Source: Stentor coeruleus
Taxonomy: Eukaryota > Ciliophora > Heterotrichea > Heterotrichida > Stentoridae
DNA length: 64,000 nt
NCBI GenBank assembly: GCA_001970955.1
Contig: MPUH01000189.1
Location: forward strand, 22,306-86,305
Direction: 5' to 3'
Positions 43,404 to 52,752 of the stretch are shown here, piece after piece. The notes beneath the pieces are model-generated. The model made no database searches, had not been told where the DNA came from, and worked only from the letters and a program-made list of their open reading frames with translations. Position numbers and translations under genes: made by a program. The stretch's first letter is position 1; the number at the start of each line of letters is the position of its first letter.

Positions 43404-44915
43404 CTATTTACGATATGATCGACTATGTCTTGCAAATGTATTGATTTTTCTAAGATCAGTTAGTGATAATGCTAATAAAGAGTCTTTTTTCTCTTGGATT
43501 GGGTGACGCTTTTGCTCTTCTTCTAAGTATAATCTTATGATTTCCTCTTTGTTGTAAATACGAAAAACAGGGGGAATGCCAATTTCTAGTTTTAATTTAA
43601 AAGCTTTTCTGTGTTCAAATGCATTAGTGTTTATATAAGCTGTGTTTTTAAATTCATTTTTGATTTTTTCTAGGGTAAGTGCATAGGCTTTTTTGGATGA
43701 GTAGAAGCTTTTCATTTTGCTGAACAAATATTTCCTTAAGATTTTTTCTGAGTCATCGCGTGGAATAATAATTTTATCTGAATATGCATGATAAGCAGTT
43801 TGTATTTTTTGCCAATATAATTCCAGTCTTTCCATCCTTGACTTAAAAACCATTATAATTGAATTCAAGCCTCTAAAAACCTTCGTGTACTTTTTACTCC
43901 AAGATAAAAATAGTCTTTTGAATAATCTTTTAGTCAGGCATCTTTCAAGACAATTAACTATCTGTTTTCTTTGTATATTAAAAATATTATTAACTTTCTG
44001 GTGCATCATAGGCAAAAGAATAATTTCAAGTATCTTCAAAGATTTTTTCCTTCTAATTTCTTTTAAAAGCAATTTAAATTTGGCATCATACCAAAATTGC
44101 AAAACCAAAAAGTAAAAAACATGTGTTGTGGNTTCAAGTATCTTCAAAGATTTTTTCCTTCTAATTTCTTTTAAAAGCAATTTAAATTTTCCTATTGCTT
44201 TTGATACTTGATAAAGAAGTTTACTATTAACAGCAAAAACTTTTTTCATCTGTTTTCTTTTATTCCAAATCTTGTCTAAAACCTCAGCAGCAGTTATGCA
44301 AGTTATAAGTAAAATCCACCCTTTTTGTGCCTGTATACAAAACCTAGCAGCATTCCATCTTTCATATTTCTGGTCTCTATCTGTAAGTTTTTCAAGTTTT
44401 TTTGTTTTTTCTAATTTCCATATATTTTCTCTTGTTTTCCGAACAAGATTCGAAAAATTGTCTCGATTTTCAGACAACTGCTTAATTTTGATCATTTTAT
44501 TTGAAGTACTGTGCGGAGCTGTGTCAAGGTTCCTTTTATAAAGTTCCCTACCACGAGATAAACTTTGAGGACTAGGCTTTTCAAGATTCCGGACTATGAG
44601 ATTCAGCTTGCTGCTATGTGAAAATCGAGGTAAAGATGAGAAACGTGATGTCAAAGATCGCTCTGGGGTTTTTAAAGCATAAGCACCTGGGCCAAGCTTT
44701 CTTTTGTGTACTTGGTTCATATCAACTTTATTTGGCTTTGAGGCTTTTGGAGTTTTTTTAAGACGAGTTTGTATTGCTTTATATGCTGGAATTTTGGCTG
44801 AAATGAAATCAACGGCCATGTGAATATCTCTACCTGGAGTTTTTACAAAGGCTGGATTTTGGATATCAAGATCTTGCAAAGGTTTGGAAAATTTTGATGA
44901 TCTATTCAAATCCAT
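43404..44915 (-). CDS. PG-repeat (SHIPPO-like) helical protein spanning a scaffold gap
   Basis: A 503-codon frame with one unknown residue caused by the N at 44132. Near residue 75 is LGPGAYALKTPE followed by SRFSSLPRF, a sperm-tail PG-rich (STPG/SHIPPO) repeat typical of microtubule-associated and axonemal proteins. The rest is Lys/Leu/Trp-rich helix (for example LFLSWSKKY and LELYWQKIQ). A 19-residue block, KFKLLLKEIRRKKSLKILE, appears twice, once on each side of the unknown residue, because of the duplicated 57 bp. One copy, with the 16 residues between, is probably an assembly artefact, so the true length may be about 467. A cytoskeletal role is inferred from the PG repeat only. Confidence 0.65.
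   Translation of the reverse strand: MDLNRSSKFSKPLQDLDIQNPAFVKTPGRDIHMAVDFISAKIPAYKAIQTRLKKTPKASKPNKVDMNQVHKRKLGPGAYALKTPERSLTSRFSSLPRFSHSSKLNLIVRNLEKPSPQSLSRGRELYKRNLDTAPHSTSNKMIKIKQLSENRDNFSNLVRKTRENIWKLEKTKKLEKLTDRDQKYERWNAARFCIQAQKGWILLITCITAAEVLDKIWNKRKQMKKVFAVNSKLLYQVSKAIGKFKLLLKEIRRKKSLKILEXTTHVFYFLVLQFWYDAKFKLLLKEIRRKKSLKILEIILLPMMHQKVNNIFNIQRKQIVNCLERCLTKRLFKRLFLSWSKKYTKVFRGLNSIIMVFKSRMERLELYWQKIQTAYHAYSDKIIIPRDDSEKILRKYLFSKMKSFYSSKKAYALTLEKIKNEFKNTAYINTNAFEHRKAFKLKLEIGIPPVFRIYNKEEIIRLYLEEEQKRHPIQEKKDSLLALSLTDLRKINTFARHSRSYRK
44025..44189. repeat. 57-bp direct duplication around a single N (assembly join)
   Basis: Bases 44025-44081 and 44133-44189 are identical, offset by 108 bp (36 codons), with the N at 44132 immediately before the second copy. 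The 50 bases between the first copy and the N do not match what follows the second copy. This is typical of a scaffold join with a poor contig end. Confidence 0.85.
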
Positions 44916-45567
44916 TTATAAATAGGATTTGAATATATTAGACATGAGGGAGTTTCCTGAAAAATTTTTGAAGGAGGAATAAATAGGGATTTTGTTTAAA
45001 GATTGCAAAATAGAATTGGGTTTAAATATTGATATAGTTCCAATATATAATGCTTTGGTTTTGATTTTGAAGATATGTGTTGCATGCATGACTTTGATTT
45101 AAAAAATATTTTTATGAGGAATAATTTATCAGTTATTTTTTATATTTTCCCATTTACTCTAATTAAAGCTAAAAATAAACTGATATAAAACTATAGTTTT
45201 TTTAAATACTAAAAATCTAAAGAGAAAAGTATAGTGAAAACTATAATAACTATTTCATACTTAAACTGTATTATAACTAAACTTCATAATACTTTTAATA
45301 ATCAGGCACAACTAAAAGGTTCTATACCTTTCAATCTATATTATCTTTAAATCCCAGTTATCCACCTTCAATTATCTAATCATACCTAACCCAAAAAAAA
45401 TCTCACAACACAATATCTACTAAAAAATCCTATAAAATTTTCTTTAAAAGTATATCGAAAAATCCTAAATTTTCTTTCCATCCATTTCTTTAAACATCTT
45501 TCCGAGCCCATCCACCTTTAATTCATATACGCTCCTGGCCAAATTAAAATTATAACAAACTTCAAAA
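44916..45567. other. Intergenic between divergent genes, nothing recognised
   Basis: About 650 AT-rich bases that must hold the promoters of the PG-repeat gene and the kinesin. No motif is identifiable. Confidence 0.55.
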
Positions 45568-47853
45568 ATGAAAACATCAAAATCATCAGGAAAAATATCT
45601 AGAAACGAAAGTGCCCTTGAATCAGACCAAGAGCCAGAAACAACCGAACTAATCTCAAACATGCATCAAGGAGTTTCTAATATTTTAGTTGCTGTACGCT
45701 GCCGACCATTAACAAAAAAAGAAAAAGAAGTTGAAGATTTTAAAACTGTGCAAATATTAGATGGAAAACTAGTCATTATAACTGAGCCACCTGGTCCTAT
45801 CAATAAAAGACTTAATGAAAAAAAATATGCTTTTGATTTTGCCTTTGGGGAGAATGTTTCTCAGCAAGAAGTGTTTAACAAAACAACTATGTTTTTGCTT
45901 GAAGGTGTACTTAGTGGATACAATGCTACGGTTTTTGCATATGGACCAACAGGAGCAGGGAAAACATACACAATGCTGGGAGAAGTAGATAAACTCGGCA
46001 TAATGCTTATGTCATTTATAGAGCTTTTTACTAGAATTGAAGTCTTATCAAATGAGCGTGAATACTTAGTAAAAATATCATATCTGGAAATCTACAATGA
46101 AATTGTTAGAGATTTAATAAGCCCATCAACAGGTTATCTTGATATCCGTGAAGATCCTGATAAAGGTATAACGGTATCAGGACTGTCAGAATTAGTTGCA
46201 ACAAGTCCTCAAGAAGTTATCGAATGCTTGCGTCTTGGTAACAAAAGGAGGACTTGCGAGCCTACTGAAGCTAATCAGACATCAAGTCGATCTCATGCTG
46301 TCCTACAAATCCTTATTGAGTATAGAGAAAAAAATACCGGCATCGAAACAGAAAAAGCTACAGGCAAATTATCTTTAATAGATCTTGCTGGATCAGAAAG
46401 GGCAGCGAATACAAAAAATAGAGGTATTAGGCTTATAGAAGGGGCAAATATAAACAGATCCCTACTTGCCCTTGGAAACTGTATAAATGCTCTATATGAA
46501 GCAAATCTCAAAGGTACAAAAACCTATATTCCATATAGAGACTCAAAGCTCACAAGACTACTTAAAGATTCTTTAGGTGGAAATTGCCGTACAGTTATGA
46601 TTGTCTGCATAAGTCCTTTCGCTATGTTCTATGATGACACTCATAACACCCTAAAATACGCAAATCGAGCTAAAAATATTAAAACTTCAAGCGAAAGAAA
46701 CGTTGTAAATGTTACATACCACATTTCTAAATACAAAGACATAATAAATGAATTAAAAAAAGAAGTATTAGAACTGAAAAAAGTTTTACAAAAAAAAAAT
46801 TCCCCTAAAAACCTTGATGGATTTGACAATGCTGATAAATATGAAGGCCAACTTGAGGGGCATATGCAAAAAGAAGCTAAGACAAAAAAAATGTACTTTG
46901 AAGCAGTGAGTTCTTGGGATGAGTTGCAAGAAATGATGTTAACTAGAGAATGCGAGTTAAATGAAGCGAGGTTTACACATGGAAATGATAGTAACGTGGT
47001 AGTGTCTATTGAAGATCAACTAGGCAAATTGAAGAAATCTATTGCTGAGCAGGAAGATAAAGTGGGAAGGATGAATTCACAGTTTGAGAATTTGGAAAAG
47101 ATTAGACAGGAGATGCAAGCAAGGTGGGAGGATTTACCTGAAGATTTAACGAAGACATTGAAAATTACATTGCAGCAGCATATTATTATGCTTAGTGAAC
47201 TGGAAAATGAACAGTTGAAATTACATGAGAAAAATCAACTTAAGCAGAAGGATATTTATATACAGATACTGCAGAACCAATTACAGAATAAGATTGATTA
47301 TCTTGAAAATAAGGGTACAAATACCCTTGAAAAACAAGCTTTACACAAACCAAAAAGCTTAAACCAAGAAAATTTTTTCCTCAAAAATATTGAAACCAAC
47401 AATAGAAATAAAAATTTTAACTACCGTTTGCAAGGAATCAAAAGCAAAATTACTTATGTTAAAAGTGAAGGTTCCCTTCCACCTTTATCTCCAAAGTATA
47501 TACCTACTAAAAATTCACATAAAAAAGAATCTAAAATTCCAAGATACAATCAAAAATACCAAGAAGATATTTCACCTTCATCATTAACAGAAATAAATCC
47601 AATCCACCCGTATTCAAGCAAAAATATTCATAAAAAAGGCAAAGCCAAAACAAAAAGAAAAGCTAAAAAGCCTTTTATTATAAGTAATTCTGAGCCAGAG
47701 TCTGCACGGCCTAAAGAACTCCCGAAGATATCAGATAAATTTTATATGAGTCCTTATGTTAAAAGAAGTAATGAACAGAAAAAAAATCCATTTGCCAAGC
47801 CGTATAATGTGAAATATGGAGTTATGATAAGAGGAATTGAAAAGCTTAATTAG
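45568..47853 (+). CDS. Kinesin-8, KIF18/KIF19-like motor
   Basis: A 761-residue protein with an N-terminal motor domain, residues about 38-385. The nucleotide-binding loop is GPTGAGKT at 126-133, preceded by SGYNATVFAY, a wording typical of KIF18/19. Switch I has NQTSSRSH, switch II is DLAGSE, and HNTLKYANRAKNIK forms the neck-proximal end. The segment SYLEIYNEIVRDLISPSTGYLDIRED closely follows KIF19. Coiled-coil segments follow to about 600, then a basic Lys/Pro-rich tail. Kinesin-8 motors walk to plus ends and shorten microtubules; KIF19 controls cilium length. The assignment to KIF19 rather than KIF18 is a judgement from motor wording. The N-terminal extension is short and charged. Confidence 0.92.
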   Translation: MKTSKSSGKISRNESALESDQEPETTELISNMHQGVSNILVAVRCRPLTKKEKEVEDFKTVQILDGKLVIITEPPGPINKRLNEKKYAFDFAFGENVSQQEVFNKTTMFLLEGVLSGYNATVFAYGPTGAGKTYTMLGEVDKLGIMLMSFIELFTRIEVLSNEREYLVKISYLEIYNEIVRDLISPSTGYLDIREDPDKGITVSGLSELVATSPQEVIECLRLGNKRRTCEPTEANQTSSRSHAVLQILIEYREKNTGIETEKATGKLSLIDLAGSERAANTKNRGIRLIEGANINRSLLALGNCINALYEANLKGTKTYIPYRDSKLTRLLKDSLGGNCRTVMIVCISPFAMFYDDTHNTLKYANRAKNIKTSSERNVVNVTYHISKYKDIINELKKEVLELKKVLQKKNSPKNLDGFDNADKYEGQLEGHMQKEAKTKKMYFEAVSSWDELQEMMLTRECELNEARFTHGNDSNVVVSIEDQLGKLKKSIAEQEDKVGRMNSQFENLEKIRQEMQARWEDLPEDLTKTLKITLQQHIIMLSELENEQLKLHEKNQLKQKDIYIQILQNQLQNKIDYLENKGTNTLEKQALHKPKSLNQENFFLKNIETNNRNKNFNYRLQGIKSKITYVKSEGSLPPLSPKYIPTKNSHKKESKIPRYNQKYQEDISPSSLTEINPIHPYSSKNIHKKGKAKTKRKAKKPFIISNSEPESARPKELPKISDKFYMSPYVKRSNEQKKNPFAKPYNVKYGVMIRGIEKLN

Positions 47854-48266
47854 TATAATTAACTGCTGATATAAAAAATTATAAAAACAATTTGCAATTT
47901 TGTTTTTTGCATGATTTTCAAACTCTTGCTATTTACAAACTTTAAAAATTATTCTATAGAGGATATAATTGTATAGATTAATAGTTTTTTATATAATGCA
48001 TATTCTTTTAACTGCTTAAAAATGTACGCAAATAGAAAGGATGCTTCATTAGAAAAGTATAATCTTTGTATAGAATATTTATAATTTAAAGTCAAATTTT
48101 TAATAATTATAAATTTTGCACTAATAAAAGAGTAAACTACTTAAAATTTATGTTATAGTTATAATCAAGTTTTGCATAATGTATTATTAGTAATTCAAAA
48201 ATTATATAAATTTTTTACTAAACTCTATGCATATGATATTTAAAAACCCTCTAATAAAAAAATTCT
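47854..48266. other. Intergenic between convergent genes
   Basis: About 410 AT-rich bases between the 3' ends of the kinesin and ELP2 genes. Nothing recognised. Confidence 0.55.
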
Positions 48267-50261
48267 TTAGTTTAGACTGGGCAATAAATAAATTCTAAAA
48301 GTGTTGTCTGACGAGATTGAAAACAGCCTTCCCGCATGTGTTTTTAGCTTTGAAACCGTATCTCCATGAGCCATAGAGGCAATTGTCGATTCATTATTAA
48401 TATTCACAAGTTTTATTTCCCCATCTTCGAGCCCTATAGCAACTGTATTTTTATCCACAAAGCAGCTTGCTGTTACTGGACTTGGAAAAGTCAAATTCTT
48501 TATAAGCTCCCCATTCAAATCCCAAATTTTAAATTTCTTGTCTCTAGACCCTGTAGCAAAAATTTCACTATCTGGACTCCATGAGCATGTATATATAACT
48601 CGACTGTGAACTTGTTTTGAGACCTTTAATTCGTAATTTTCGTTTATTTTAGCATATAAACACCATATTCTATCACGGGATACTGTTAAAAGAAAATTAT
48701 CGTTTGGAGAAAATGCCATATCCGTAGCACCAAGAGTATGGAATTCTAAGGATTGAAGTCTTTGCTTGGAAGCAATTTCCCATATGAAAACCTTTGCATG
48801 CTCTTTGGTTTGAGATTTGCATGCACTTGCAAGCAAGGTTCCACTATGAGATGCTGTTACAACACACACTTCATATCCATGTCCATACAGCTTATGACAT
48901 TCAGGCCATAATGTAAATGAATTAAGCAAATCTTCAGTTAAAGGAAGACTCTTCACATCGATTTCTGAATCATTGATGCTCTTAGTAGTAAGCCCAAGTA
49001 CCTGACTACTTCCTCTATTCACAGCACTCATCTGTATTTGAAATCTCTCTAATATTTCAGCAGTAGATATTGAAGCATCAAACATCCTGATAATTTTCTC
49101 ATCAGCAGCTGATATTAACTGATTTCCAGCCATAGTAATCCCGTTTATGTCATAGCCATGAACCATTGGCCTTGATGCTTCTTGCCAATAGCTTCCATTC
49201 CTAACCCAAAGCCTACAAGTTTGATCTAAACTACATGTCAAAGCGAAATTTTCTTTAACCCAAATATCTGTAACTTTGTTAAAATGCCCAGTTGGAGCTT
49301 CTCCGCTAACCCATTTCCCATTGTTATCAAACCAATAGTAAAACCCTCCAGAATAAGAGTAAGCTACTATTCTTTTATTGTCACCAACTGCACCGATGAA
49401 TATATTTTTGTTTCCTCCTAATTGTCCAAATGTAGCTTTTGGAGACCAAGTATTTGTAGTAATATCTTCATGCCATAGTATTAATGAGAAATCGTGTGAT
49501 GATGTGAGTATTGTGTCATCAATCCATTGAACACTACACACAAGGTTGCTATGTCCATTAAGTACAGCATCAAGTTTGCAAAAATAGTTTCCTATATTAT
49601 AAGCCCCTTTACCTGATATTTCATCTTTTTCTTGTTCTGCTGATATTTTCCACACTCTAACCAAACTGTCTTGTCCTCCACTTACAAGCCACAGGGCTTC
49701 AGAAGTGCTTCTAAAACTCAAACCTCTTATGTTCCTTATATGCCCTTCTAAAGATCCTGCATATACAAATTCAGCTTGTTTTTTTATGTAAATGTGGATT
49801 CTTGCATCAACTCCAGCTGTTGCTAAAAAAAGATCGTTCCAAGACCCAAAAGCACAAGTTTCTTGAAGGGATTTTTTAAAAGATAAGATCTGACTAGGGA
49901 CGAAATCTGGTATGGTGAATATTGTCAAAGTCCCATCACTACAGATAATCGCTATCAGCTCAGCACAAGTGCTTATATATAAAACATTGTCAGACATGGC
50001 AATTTCTTTGTAAAAATTAAAGTCTTTCCAAATTATAACTTTTTTATCGCTGCCACCTGTAATTATATACTCATTTTGAACAGAAACACAGTTTACTTGG
50101 CTTTTGTGTCCTTGAAGTGCTATTTTTGTTTGTCGATCTGCAAGGTTGTGCACTAAGACAACGGGACCACAAGCGTAATAAAGAAAAGGGTAAGATAAGG
50201 CACAAGCTGAATATGAAGAATTGCATCCTCCACAGATCATCTCGGGACTTATCACTGACAT
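48267..50261 (-). CDS. ELP2: Elongator complex protein 2 (ELP2)
   Basis: A 664-residue double WD40 propeller. Diagnostic ELP2 segments are GHKSQVNCVSV near residue 52, GHFNKVTDIWV, then QEASRPMVHGYDINGITM, and LWPECHKLYGHGYEVCVVT with LLASACKSQTKEHAKVFIW. The order and wording match the family from end to end, although the protein is shorter than most (others have about 800 residues) because loops are trimmed. ELP2 is a scaffold of Elongator, which modifies wobble uridines in tRNA. No intron is needed. The start is the ATG at 50261 (MSVISPEMICGGCNSS). The terminal segment SISSDNTFRIYLLPSLN closes the last blade. Confidence 0.95.
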   Translation of the reverse strand: MSVISPEMICGGCNSSYSACALSYPFLYYACGPVVLVHNLADRQTKIALQGHKSQVNCVSVQNEYIITGGSDKKVIIWKDFNFYKEIAMSDNVLYISTCAELIAIICSDGTLTIFTIPDFVPSQILSFKKSLQETCAFGSWNDLFLATAGVDARIHIYIKKQAEFVYAGSLEGHIRNIRGLSFRSTSEALWLVSGGQDSLVRVWKISAEQEKDEISGKGAYNIGNYFCKLDAVLNGHSNLVCSVQWIDDTILTSSHDFSLILWHEDITTNTWSPKATFGQLGGNKNIFIGAVGDNKRIVAYSYSGGFYYWFDNNGKWVSGEAPTGHFNKVTDIWVKENFALTCSLDQTCRLWVRNGSYWQEASRPMVHGYDINGITMAGNQLISAADEKIIRMFDASISTAEILERFQIQMSAVNRGSSQVLGLTTKSINDSEIDVKSLPLTEDLLNSFTLWPECHKLYGHGYEVCVVTASHSGTLLASACKSQTKEHAKVFIWEIASKQRLQSLEFHTLGATDMAFSPNDNFLLTVSRDRIWCLYAKINENYELKVSKQVHSRVIYTCSWSPDSEIFATGSRDKKFKIWDLNGELIKNLTFPSPVTASCFVDKNTVAIGLEDGEIKLVNINNESTIASMAHGDTVSKLKTHAGRLFSISSDNTFRIYLLPSLN

Positions 50262-50822
50262 TATAATTTAATTAGCATTTTTATGTTTTTTAGTATTCAA
50301 TAACTACAAATAAACACTTAAAATTGTATGAAGTTAGTTGGTACAAGTATTTAGATTTCCAAAGATTTAGCGAGTTTAATATTAACTTTAGCTCTTAATA
50401 GTATTTGCTATGTTTATAAAATATTAAAAGTAGTATTTATTATAAACTTACTTTAGAATGCAATGTGGAAAGTGATAGGGATTTAATGTTTGAAGGAAGT
50501 TTAGTATTTAGCTTTGTTGGTATATCAGTGAATAAGTTATATTTTGGGAACAAATGAAGAAGTTTTATGCTTGGAACCAATTTATAGACAATTTAGGTGC
50601 AGACTAGTATTTAATAATAAAATTATTCACATAGATATCAGAGTAGTTGGCATCCGATCATAATAATTTACAATAAATATATATATGATTAAAAATACTG
50701 TTTTTATAAGCATAATGAAAATACTTAATTTCAGCAGTTTTGAATTTAAGTATTTTGTGAAAATATGAGAACTTTAGTGTTTTAATTTTTATACTAATAG
50801 CCTTATACTATAATAATCAGTT
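50262..50822. other. Intergenic, nothing recognised
   Basis: AT-rich spacer between two minus-strand genes. It holds the ELP2 promoter side; nothing can be supported. Confidence 0.55.
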
Positions 50823-51716
50823 TTACTCTTCAAACAGCCTCTTTCCTTGCCAGGTATCTTCAGGGGAAATATCCATACTTTCATTCAACCTCCTTTCATC
50901 ATTATCGAACATATACCTGGTTCTAATGCCAACTTCTGATGCGCAAGACCTCGGACTCATGCTTTCAAAATCACAATTCCCTAATGACTTCCTCCTAATA
51001 ACAATAATCTTACTAATCCCTGAGTTCTCAATTTGCGCAGGCAATTCTTCAGTCAATAAAAGTGTTCTAATCCCATTAGCTGTCAAAAACCTCTGATATT
51101 TTTCCATACCTCTAATCTTCTCAACAAAGACACTTTGGCTAATTTCATTACTCCCAACACAAACTTCCTTTAATATCTTATTAATAAGCCCGTTTTTTTT
51201 CCTTTTCAGCCATGTTCCATAATCTTGAACTTCTGCAAATGTCAAACACTGGCAATCATATGCTATTTGTGGTAAGATTTCTATTGAAATCATTATTAAA
51301 GCATGCAAAGCATATCTCAAAGTCTGCACACCGATTTTCCCCTTAGCCTCTGTGTCTATTAATGTGAATAAAACTTCTGATTTGACTTCAAGGCTAGCTT
51401 TACCTAGTAAAATGCTCATAAAGCATAGGGTAATGACTGGGGTTTTATTGTTTTTTGTTATAAGTGATATGATTTTTCCTAAAGAATTGTTCTTGCTTTG
51501 CATATATGTGGTCCATGAGAGTTCTTCTAGAGCTTTTCTAAGTTGAGATGATGTTAAGGTTTCAGTAAAGGAACTAAGTCTGAATGTACTGACGAGCTCC
51601 CGGACTGTTTTATGAGAGAAAGGTAGGTTTGTTTCAAGGTTTGATATTATTTGTTCTTCACGAGGCTGGGGTAGACGGTCGACCTTTGTGCTAACTATTG
51701 ATCCTGAGCAGCCCAT
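50823..51716 (-). CDS. N-myristoylated EF-hand-like protein
   Basis: A 297-residue protein starting MGCSGSIVSTK. Gly-2 with Ser-6 fits an N-myristoylation site, and Cys-3 would allow palmitoylation, so membrane attachment is likely. Residues about 50-195 are helical in the manner of calcineurin-B/NCS-type EF-hand proteins. One loop (IDTEAKGKIGVQTLRYAL, about residues 122-139) resembles an EF-hand, but several calcium ligands are replaced, so calcium binding is doubtful. The C-terminal 80 residues are Ser/Arg-rich and disordered (SLGNCDFESMSPRSCASEVG). Families of acylated EF-hand-like proteins are common in ciliates. No intron is needed. The partner is unknown. Confidence 0.72.
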   Translation of the reverse strand: MGCSGSIVSTKVDRLPQPREEQIISNLETNLPFSHKTVRELVSTFRLSSFTETLTSSQLRKALEELSWTTYMQSKNNSLGKIISLITKNNKTPVITLCFMSILLGKASLEVKSEVLFTLIDTEAKGKIGVQTLRYALHALIMISIEILPQIAYDCQCLTFAEVQDYGTWLKRKKNGLINKILKEVCVGSNEISQSVFVEKIRGMEKYQRFLTANGIRTLLLTEELPAQIENSGISKIIVIRRKSLGNCDFESMSPRSCASEVGIRTRYMFDNDERRLNESMDISPEDTWQGKRLFEE

Positions 51717-52752
51717 TTATTCGAATTATAATATGAACGGATATTTTACCAATCTTAATTTAACAACTATGTATTTTTTAGGGTTTTAGATATGGGTTTT
51801 GATAAAGGATATTTGGTTTTAGAGGTGCTTTTAGTTGAAAGATTATGGAATTTATAGTGAGATTGCTGGGGGAAATGTGAAATTTAAGCTTTGAGATTTA
51901 AATTGACAATAGAGAGATGAAAGATTCAAGGAATTTGAGTTGGAAATGGATAGCATATACTGGATAATAGGTTTTGATAATGATTAGATGAGATTAAGGA
52001 GATTTTTTTAGAAATTTGAGGAAAAGGCTGGCTTGCGGGGATTTTGTTTAGGATTGAAGGTTTTTAAATATGAATATTAGAAGGATGTGAAAATATCAGA
52101 TAGAATTAAGATTGACGATTTCTAATTAGTAAGTTTAGGAGATGTTTGCCTTTGGGAAAATTTATTTAAAACATAAAGTAAAATTTGTGCAAATTTTAAG
52201 ATTTTGGGAAATTCTATTACTTTAGCTAAGTAATAAATTTAAATTTATATTACAAACAAAATATTTGCAGGAAATTGTGAAGAAAATTGAATTTGATATA
52301 TTTGACTGATAAAGAATGACTAATGCTATTGTTTAAATTTTCAGATGATAATTAATTAAATAAATAAGAAACTAAAAATGAAAATGGCTGTAGATATGAA
52401 AAGAAAATGATTTATTTGTGTTTTCTTAGTTTCTATTTGGAAAATTCTGTTAATACTCTGATATAATTTTGTAAAAAGAAAACAATTACACTGTTTATTA
52501 TAATTAATAGTAATTTAGTTTGTTCTAATAGTATTAGCTATTAATAAATTATTCATTTATCTATAAAACCTTCTAATATAATATCTTACATATCAATAAT
52601 TATATATAGTCACTTCATTATTTATTATACAATACTCTGAACAAACAAACTATGATCCAAATAGAATTTTAATCGTAATTTGCTTTCATTAACACATTAT
52701 TATATATTCTTACAATAAATATTCTTATTATATTATTTCATTTAAATTTGCT
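51717..52752. other. Intergenic, nothing recognised
   Basis: About 1 kb of AT-rich DNA between the start of the EF-hand-like gene and the 3' end of the coiled-coil gene. No supportable gene. Confidence 0.55.

Noticed and set aside
44025-44189. A genuine internal protein repeat in the PG-repeat gene
   Set aside because: The duplication is exact at DNA level and sits directly against an N, which fits a scaffold join better than a protein repeat.
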